This document shows, in pieces, positions 56,856 through 64,000 of a stretch of DNA of 64,000 nucleotides. Origin of the DNA: Clavulina sp. PMI_390 (lineage: Eukaryota; Basidiomycota; Agaricomycetes; Cantharellales; Hydnaceae). Within the stretch, counting starts at the first letter, position 1, and each line of letters starts with the position of its first letter. The notes beneath the pieces are model-generated. The model saw nothing but the letters and a program-made list of their open reading frames with translations, did no database searches and had not been told where the DNA came from. A program made the translations under genes and the position numbers. The stretch is from positions 62,001-126,000 of the forward strand of contig WIDE01000073.1 in the NCBI GenBank assembly GCA_015039315.1, given 5' to 3'.

Positions 56856-59800
56856 TTAGAATCCAAGGAACCGTTTCTTCTTCTCCTTTTCCTTCGTGGG
56901 CACCGATGACGAGCTTGGCATGGGCGACATCCCACCGCCACCACCCGTCCCAGGCCCGGGGCGTCTTCCCATATTATTGTCCATTCTCCCTCCTCCCATA
57001 CCCTGTTCTCCTCCCCTGCCTGATCCACCACCACCCCCACTCGAGGGTGGGGGTGGTGGCGGCGCGGGCGCATCCGGTGTATAGTAACGCTTGTCGTAAT
57101 AGTCCTGGAAGTGTCCATTCGCAGGCCCGCTCATCGGCAGTCCCTGGGGTAACGCCATGCTCCCAACGCCCTCAATCTCCAGCGACTTCATGTCCTCGAT
57201 AAACCGCTCCGGTGTGATAGCGTGCGTTGATCCTGGTAACCACCACATATGGAAAAAAGCACACGTGTGGGGGTGTGGTGGATGATGGACCGGGGGGCGG
57301 GAATGGGAAGAGAAAAAAAGCAATCCATCAGCATCGCCATCATCACGATCGTCAATTAAGAGTAGGGACAGGGGAAAGACAGAGATATGGATGTCAGTGT
57401 CTTCGTTTCTCGGCAACAAGCACGCGATACGGAAACTCGGCTCTCGACTCGAGTGTCGAAAGCGTGTCAAACAGGCCGCAAGCCCAGAACACTTGACCCC
57501 CTCGCGTCGCTTGACTCATTGGACAGATGATCGCGCGTTCTGTCGTCATGCGACAAATCGGGACCTCCCAGTCAAGCAAGCGAGGGAGCCAATGCAATCT
57601 AACACAGATGCAATGCAATGCAAATATATCGGAAGTGCTGCGGGAAAGAGAACAAAAAATAACGAGAGTCATAGAAAGAGGAGAGAGATAATGATAACGA
57701 AAGTCGAGGAGGTCGAGGGAGGCGTGCGGAGAGAGCTGGAAGAATCCTCATTTGAGGCCGTTCCCCCACACTTTGTGCTTTGCTTTGCTCCCGACCCCTC
57801 CGTGCCTAGCTCCTCTCGCCTGTTCGGTGGAGCCCGTAGCGATTATCGCGCTAGCGCAAAACGGCAACGAGCAACGATACGCTGGCGAGCTGGAGGGCTA
57901 AATGCCGCTTTGCCAATTCGGTATCCTGAGACCCGACTGACCCAACGAACAGGCTCCAAAAGATGCTCGTCTGGCGTAGCAACAGCAACAACAATAGCAA
58001 GCCTCAAGCGAAAAGGAAGCAAGCCACCGCATCCGCACAATCGGGGAGCCCTCGATTTGCAGCCCGAGTGCGTCTATCTGTATAAGAATAGCACAGCACA
58101 ACACAGATAGTGCGAGATCCCGGGCTTCCCCGACGATTAGAATGAATAGTCACAGGCTCCCCCAGCCAAAGTGGGCAAGAATCGCTTCCAAGGAGGGCGG
58201 TTCCAAACTGATGGGCCTAGCAAGTGCGCCAGCGGGGGTCTTGGCGCGCGAGCATTACTCACGCCGCGGCGCACGTCATTAAGGCAGGCAGATATGCCTC
58301 GAGCAGATGACGCAAACTAACGAGCGCATCCGAAAAGCAGAGCAAAAGGAAAAAAGGAAAAGACAAGAAAGCTCTGGGAGAGCGACTTGGCGTGAAATAA
58401 CCATCCGATGGATAATCGGCCGATACTCCCGTGCTGAGCACGGATCGGCCCATAGTCTGCTCACAAACAAGGGCTGTGTGACGGAAAAGAAAAACAGAAG
58501 CACGAGGAAAACCAGCAAGTGGGCACGGAATCCCAACTAAAAGGCAGTGAAGGAAAAGAGGGAGAGGGGAAGAGAGGCGCCAATTTGAATTAGACCACTC
58601 ACCGATGTACACATCGCGCGCCAACTTTGCGCCCACTTGATACGCTGTCCGCATCTCCGAGTACGTCATCCCGCCCGCTACAAACACAATCACTCTCTGG
58701 CGGATCGGCTCCTTCTCTACCATGGAGCCTGCACCCGAGCGCATGCTACCGAATGAGCCATCGCCGCCACCAAGCCCAGGTCGGGTGGGCCGATTCGCTG
58801 CAGGGCGCGCGGAGCGCAAGGACGACGGCGCCGATGACGCAGGTGAGGATGCCCCGTTGGACGAAGGGCCGCCACCACCAAAGACACGCGCGCCACGGGC
58901 GCCTCCTCCCAAGGAGCGTAGACTGGCTCCAGCGGCAGGAACAGCTGCTGTGCTGCTGGCCCCACCACCACCCATAAAGCTCTGTCCATAGCTGGTTGGA
59001 GCATCGCGCACGTAAGGGAACAACGTCTGATCCAGGCGCCCATTAATGTGCTCGACAAGGACGTGATGTAGCGCAGGCTTGTATCGGCTCAGATCGTACT
59101 CTTCGTCCTCATCGTCCTTCTTGGATGACTTGAACTTCGGCTTCTTCGTGTCTTTGTCGCCGCTCGCCTGAGAAGGAGTCAAGGAATTCGTATATCGAAC
59201 GCAGAATTGCCGCAACGGAGTTGGTGAATGAAAATCCCCGAGGAAGGTTGAATGAGAGCGACGCGAGGGGCGAAGTCGAGCCAAAAAAAAATCAAGTGTG
59301 GGGAAGTAGAAATGTCGGAGTATCCGTATAAGGCGTATGATTTATAATGAATCGCAATCCACCCAGAAGAGATAAGCCACGGTAAGCGATCGTCCAAGCA
59401 ACAATCCCGAGGTAAGCGGGGCGAAGCAAGTGTTCGATAGTTAAACAACCATGACATAATTGGGTTTAGCCCACGATAATATGGTGATTCAAGGCGTGGG
59501 AAACGCACCCTATTCATCCGTACACCCAACCTAACAAGGTTCTTCACCGCATCTTGCTCCGGGAGACTTAGTCGTGCGTGCTGGAATAGCCTTCGCTGGT
59601 CTTCTTCTGGAACACCATCACGGAACATAATGTAAAGTGCTATGATACGAACTTTGTCCCGAGATCTGAATAAATGTTTGGAGTAAGAGAAAGGTACAGC
59701 GAAGGGGGTATTTCCAGTTGAATGATACGGTTGAATAAGGTGACACATACGAGACTTCAGGAGCGGCAAGGATTGTGACCATATCCTCGACGATTCGTTT

Positions 59801-61832
59801 AGGTGCTTTCCCCTCCGCCGTTAGCCCTGTTGCACAAGTCTAAACCGTGAGGCAAGCCCAGCTTCTTAGCATTGGTTACCCCCAGAGACGAACAAGACCA
59901 CAAACCTGTTGAACGTTGGCGGTGGCAGTCAAGTTCTTCTCCTTGAAAATATCTAGGCACTTCTGCGACATGCTAATATGCGCTGAGAACTAATAAGTAA
60001 GCAGGCGACAAGTAGAGGTAGCTGTTAGTTGACTCGCAACCTCCGCGACCGCACACAAGGCACACACCTTTTCACGCTGCTCCGAGAACTGGGGTAGACC
60101 TGCCAGCATGTCCTTAACGTCATTCATTGTTGCTGCTTCCGCACTAGTCAGAGAAAATTCAGCATGATTGATCGAATCAACAAATGATCATCTGAAGAAT
60201 GGAGTACGCAAAAGGGTAGGCTCACCTAGAATTGAATACTCCATTCTCCTCTAAGAACTGGCTGAAATCCGTCGAGATCTTCTGTGCAGCCTCTTGGATA
60301 TGTAGATGCCGGACCTGGGCCCATAGAGCATCCTGCTCTGAGAGAATTGCCGTCGCCTCCTCATATCCACCAGGGGCATTGTTTGAAGCGAACTTGTACC
60401 GGTACGCACGTCCGTTTTCGATGGGGAGCAGATCATTTGCCATGGCCTGATAAGTAAACTCGTTGAGGTAGGGTGCCATAAGATCCATCGTTCGGTCGGT
60501 GATAATCAGCGTGCCACGCGGCCGGCCACCGTCCGGTTTCTAGATGAACGCGATCACGGAGTTTACAGGGATGGTAAGTATCCGTTAGCCAGTAGTACGA
60601 AAAATATATAGTTGAGCAACATACCGGAAAGTCTTTATTGGCGTTTCGGTACTCATCGAGCTCAGCTTGAAACATTGTGGCCAACTTCTTTGCAAGTCCA
60701 TCTCCCATAGGAAGGGGTAGATTGCTTGAGCTGCCTCCCATCAGTGCGAGACTGCTACTCGATGCGGCTTCTGTAGCTCTCAGTGCTGCCTGTCGCGCCC
60801 ATCGCAGTCCAGATTCAGCCGGGGGCGCTGCTGCTTCAGCGGAGTAGTAGCGTGACGACCCTTGGGGCGGTGCAGGCATTCGAGAAGAGGGGTTATGAGA
60901 GCCAGAGGGTGGAGGGAGAGCGCCCGCGAGGGGTCCTAGCGGTCCGTGATGTGGGGCTTGGTAGTATCGGACGAGGGGATTCTCGTTTAGGGAGACGCAG
61001 ATATTGAGAAGCTGTACCAAGTGAATTAATAGAATCATTACAATGTCAGTGACCGTCGAGATTAATCAGAACTTACGATCTTGGAGCAGAATCGTAACTC
61101 GTTGTCCAAGCGTTGCAGTCGAAGTGAGAGTTTATCAGGGTCTCGAGGAGGACTCAGGAAGCTGTAGAACATCTCAGGAGAGTGTATGTTGAAAACCCTG
61201 GACTCGAAAGCATTGAAATTAAGAAAGAGATCCACCAGGTTCTTCAGGTATGGCTCCACAGGTGATGATAGCAGGCGTTGGAACAAAGGCTCAGGTAACC
61301 CTACCAGATTTAACCGCCAGAAAAGTTCAACCCTATAATTAAATCATAACTTGGGCACGATCGAGCTTACCATCAATGAAAAAGATGTGGGCGGCCATGT
61401 ATTGTGGTTGGTTACCAGAGAAGTCCGCGATGATTCGGTTTACATTGGCAGAAGTGGGCATGACGAGGTACATCGCCTCTGAATAGGCCTGTGGCGGTCT
61501 GCGAGAGTTAATAGCCTCAATATCTATCATGGTTCGGAGAAGTGGTGAATATTGTCATGATCATTACGCGACGGAAGGGGTGTGAGGGCGAAACATACGG
61601 GCCACATGCTCCTCCAAGACATCATTCGTCTTCAGCGCTGCAGTAAGAAGCTTCTGGGAGTGTTCATCGATAACGAGGATTTTATATTGGTTTTGAGCAT
61701 TCGCTGGAACCACAGATCGAATGCTCTCGAGGAAGCCTAATTTCGATAGAAATGGAGAGTCAGTCCTGACGATACAGACGATCACCGGCTCCACCTACGT
61801 CTTTTGATAATCTCTATGAGAGAGGTGCTCAT
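56856..61832 (-). CDS. SEC1: Sec1/Munc18-family exocytosis protein
   Basis: A multi-exon gene. The first exon (61799-61832) encodes MSTSLIEIIKR and joins RFLESIRSVVP, then YKILVIDEHSQKLL, the normal Sec1 opening. Later text includes AMYLVMPTSANVNRIIADF, AHIFFIDG, LIITDRTMDLMAPYLNEFTY joined to QAMANDLLPIENG, and PALHHVLVEHINGRLDQTLF. RQRVIVFVAGGMTYSEMRTA gives the domain-3 core. Two low-complexity parts are present: a Ser/Gly/Ala-rich insert before that core and a Pro/Gly-rich C-terminus ending KKKRFLGF. Sec1 binds syntaxin-type SNAREs and drives vesicle fusion at the plasma membrane, working with the exocyst. An intron of 1,370 nt (57233-58602) separates YIG from STHAITPERFIEDM and is far larger than usual in this window. 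The gene symbol is given by family. Confidence 0.9.
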
Positions 61833-62347
61833 CAGTTAGGAGGGAAAACCAAGTGCCGCGCAATGAGGAGGAGGTGTGACGATGTTGATATTTGGCTGTG
61901 TTGTGTTGTTCGGCCTTGGCATATAGTCTGCTTTTTCGCAACCAAGTGTCACAGTGAGGCAGACACCACAGAAAAGGATTCTGCTTGTCGTGTAATATTA
62001 CTTTAACTCAGGGCTCCTAAAATCGGTTGAGTCTACTGACTGAGAGGGCGGATCCAGAACCTCAACGCCCGATCGCGTCAAGAACAGCAGACTCCATTGA
62101 GTCCACCGAGGTCGAACACTGTTGTCACCCTCTAATGATCGAGTCTAGATTCGCTCAAAAGATCTTCCCTCGTACCCTTTGCGGCAAATGCAGCCTTCTC
62201 CATAGGTAGTAAGTATCGATTTCCGCTTTCACAGAGAAGACTCAACCTGACACTTTCTTCAGCTCATACCGTGCAAGTACATACCAACTGAGCGCCTCTC
62301 CCTCGCCCTAGTCCCCAACTGGAGAGCTCCCACTATCTAATCAAACA
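61833..62347. other. intergenic F-box D / SEC1
   Basis: A 515-base spacer between two - strand genes, holding the SEC1 promoter and the F-box D 3' end. No other feature recognised. Confidence 0.4.
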
Positions 62348-63790
62348 CTACACGACAATATCATTCCCTAATCCAGAATAAATGTAGCCGTCCACTCTTC
62401 GGTTGCCGAACTGAACGTGCCCCAAGTCCATCGACTCGCGGAGCAATGCCTCCCCTTCTTCGACATCACCGGTGGCCGCAGTCATGAAGAGACCATCATA
62501 ATGTAATAGCAAGTGTGTTCTCGCACGCAAGACACGCCACAGAGCCAGTTGCAGGTCCTGTTCAGAGAACAATTCGCTAGCTTCCTCGTCTGCTCGCGAT
62601 ATGATGAAGAGTCTCAGGTTTGGAAGAAACTCGGGGGCTTTAGTGGCTGCGTCGCCTGGAGTGGTTGGAGCGTCAGATGGCCCTGGGGATCCAAGTGATT
62701 CTGTGTCTAACGCAGGAGGAGCCAATGGGCTATCAGTTGTGAAGTAGTCCAACCATTTTGCCGTCCACCCCTTTAACTCGAGCGTGATAAGCTGAGGAAT
62801 GCAGCTCAGGAGTGAGAAGATTTCATCTACTTCTCGAAAGGTGAAGTGGGCCAGCACTTCGGCAATAGTAAGATGGCGAAGCTGGGGAAACAGTGCACTC
62901 AGGTTGGACCACATCTCGCTCTGTTTCAGAAACAAAGGCTCCGTGATAGAGATCTTGTGTAGGGCTGTTGCACGGAGATTTCGATGCGGCCAATCATATC
63001 TTGTGGAGAGGAAAGATAAGCTGGGAAGGCTGAGTACTTTCTGGAATAGAGTTCTCGGATAGTAAAATCCTAGGTGCATCCTCTGCACATTCTTGGCCCT
63101 TCGTAGAAGTTGCAAGATGGTGGAGTAACCAATATTATGGCTGGCGACGTAGAGCGCCTCAAGGTTTGAGGTATTGAGATAAGGGGTGTGTGCTGGAATG
63201 TTGGCGTTGATCCGAAATCTTGAGGGAGAAAAGGGAGCCCCAGGAAGGCCACCAACCTCCACTGACTCATCGAAACTTGGGTCGTGATCGTCAAGCCCAT
63301 GTTCAATAGCAACCCCAAATGACTGTACAGATGAAAGATTGTAGGGAAGAGGAAAGATATCCAATGCTACCTTTTGGTCGGGAATGACCACTTCAAGGAT
63401 GCAACACCGCCAGAGATTGGGCTCCACAAACTTTTTAAATGTCTCCAGAGGAACAATCGCATCGTTGGATCCAGTCAAGTCAAAATGGATGTTAAGCTGA
63501 TGCGTACGTGAACGAAGTAAGCATGCCTCCATCCTGGCATAAGCTCGTGTCGCGATCTGGAGGTTTGGAGCTTCTGCTGCACGAAAAACGAGCTCACTCC
63601 AGAGCACGGAAGCCGCGAGCGCGACTGTACGCCAGCGAGAACAGACCTGGCTAACAGCCAAGATTGACTTGAATATGACACCATCTGTCCAATCGTAATG
63701 TTTCCGGAGATGAATGAATATGCTGAGGATCAACTCATCCGGCAAGCATTGAAGTGAGAGGATGTCGATGTTGCTTTTGCTAACCTCCAT
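62348..63790 (-). CDS. F-box/leucine-rich protein D
   Basis: A single-exon gene of 480 aa from the first ATG (63790, MEVSKSNID); the open frame reaches further upstream but only to a non-ATG codon. The F-box is LPDELILSIFIHLRKHYDW with SQVCSRWRTVALAASVLW, and the C-terminus is YSGLGNDIVV. It belongs to the same family as genes A, B and C but is the most diverged and lies about 27 kb away from them, beyond the FMO array. It has no FMO neighbour within this window. The role in substrate choice for an SCF ubiquitin ligase is inferred from the family. Confidence 0.87.
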   Translation of the reverse strand: MEVSKSNIDILSLQCLPDELILSIFIHLRKHYDWTDGVIFKSILAVSQVCSRWRTVALAASVLWSELVFRAAEAPNLQIATRAYARMEACLLRSRTHQLNIHFDLTGSNDAIVPLETFKKFVEPNLWRCCILEVVIPDQKVALDIFPLPYNLSSVQSFGVAIEHGLDDHDPSFDESVEVGGLPGAPFSPSRFRINANIPAHTPYLNTSNLEALYVASHNIGYSTILQLLRRAKNVQRMHLGFYYPRTLFQKVLSLPSLSFLSTRYDWPHRNLRATALHKISITEPLFLKQSEMWSNLSALFPQLRHLTIAEVLAHFTFREVDEIFSLLSCIPQLITLELKGWTAKWLDYFTTDSPLAPPALDTESLGSPGPSDAPTTPGDAATKAPEFLPNLRLFIISRADEEASELFSEQDLQLALWRVLRARTHLLLHYDGLFMTAATGDVEEGEALLRESMDLGHVQFGNRRVDGYIYSGLGNDIVV

Positions 63791-64000
63791 GATGGGAGGT
63801 GAGTGGAGCCGGCGGCACGTGAGCGGCGGTTTAGACAACTACCAGCAACCTCGTGCCAGTAACGTATCCATATTCATCCATGAACCCTTGGTCGATGTTC
63901 CCCGGCCAGTTCAGGAAATACTATAACTAGTCCACAATCTTTGCAATATGCACGAGGAGCCATCTAAGAATTACCCTTTGATAGCCTAAAGCTGCACATT

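Noticed and set aside
57391..58110. 239-codon + strand open frame inside the large SEC1 intron
   Set aside because: The translation is low in structure, has no family signal and lies in GC-rich intron sequence where long frames arise by chance.
1..64000. tRNA, rRNA, CRISPR or transposon features
   Set aside because: No cloverleaf with matching arms, no rRNA text, no spaced repeats, and no transposase, integrase or reverse-transcriptase motif was recognised on reading both strands.

Overview
The window looks like nuclear DNA from a filamentous basidiomycete, probably an agaricomycete. Genes are dense and on both strands. Most introns are 45-90 nt with GT..AG ends. The gene content also fits: RTA1-like seven-helix proteins, F-box/leucine-rich proteins, APH-like kinases, a fungal TMEM16 and a Pso2/Snm1. 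No transposon, rRNA or tRNA gene was recognised. One assembly gap (580 N) lies inside a gene.

Left part (1-9.3 kb, all +): a frame-disrupted F-box gene, a class I SAM-dependent methyltransferase, an RTA1-like membrane protein, and an anoctamin/TMEM16 that keeps the family's acidic calcium-site motifs.

Centre (9.9-50.9 kb): a tandem array of ten flavin-containing-monooxygenase-like genes, all on the + strand, called FMO-1 to FMO-10 here. FMO-4 was traced base by base and has 11 exons, 10 introns and 589 aa; the others can be read through the same exon order. Each has a signal-peptide-like N-terminus, an FAD-binding GxGxxG, a second Rossmann motif (mostly GG-x-x-SG-x-G), a late LATG-type motif and a C-terminus ending in Trp. 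FMO-1 carries a perfect 136-bp tandem duplication over one splice acceptor. Between FMO-7 and FMO-8 lie three related F-box genes on the - strand and the remains of an eleventh FMO. Between FMO-8 and FMO-9 lie a second RTA1-like gene, an APH-like kinase and a PSO2/SNM1 DNA-crosslink-repair nuclease, all on the - strand.

Right part (51.6-63.8 kb, all -): an AzgA-type purine/nucleobase permease with an extra tail of about 350 residues, a Sec1/Munc18 exocytosis protein with a 1,370-nt intron, and a fourth F-box gene of the same family as the three in the array.

Interpretation: the array grew by repeated local duplication. One duplication unit appears to have been a divergent F-box(-)/FMO(+) pair. 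The FMOs look directed to the secretory pathway, which is unusual for this cofactor-dependent family. The substrate cannot be told from sequence. The methyltransferase and RTA1-like genes could belong to the same pathway, but no biosynthetic backbone enzyme is present.
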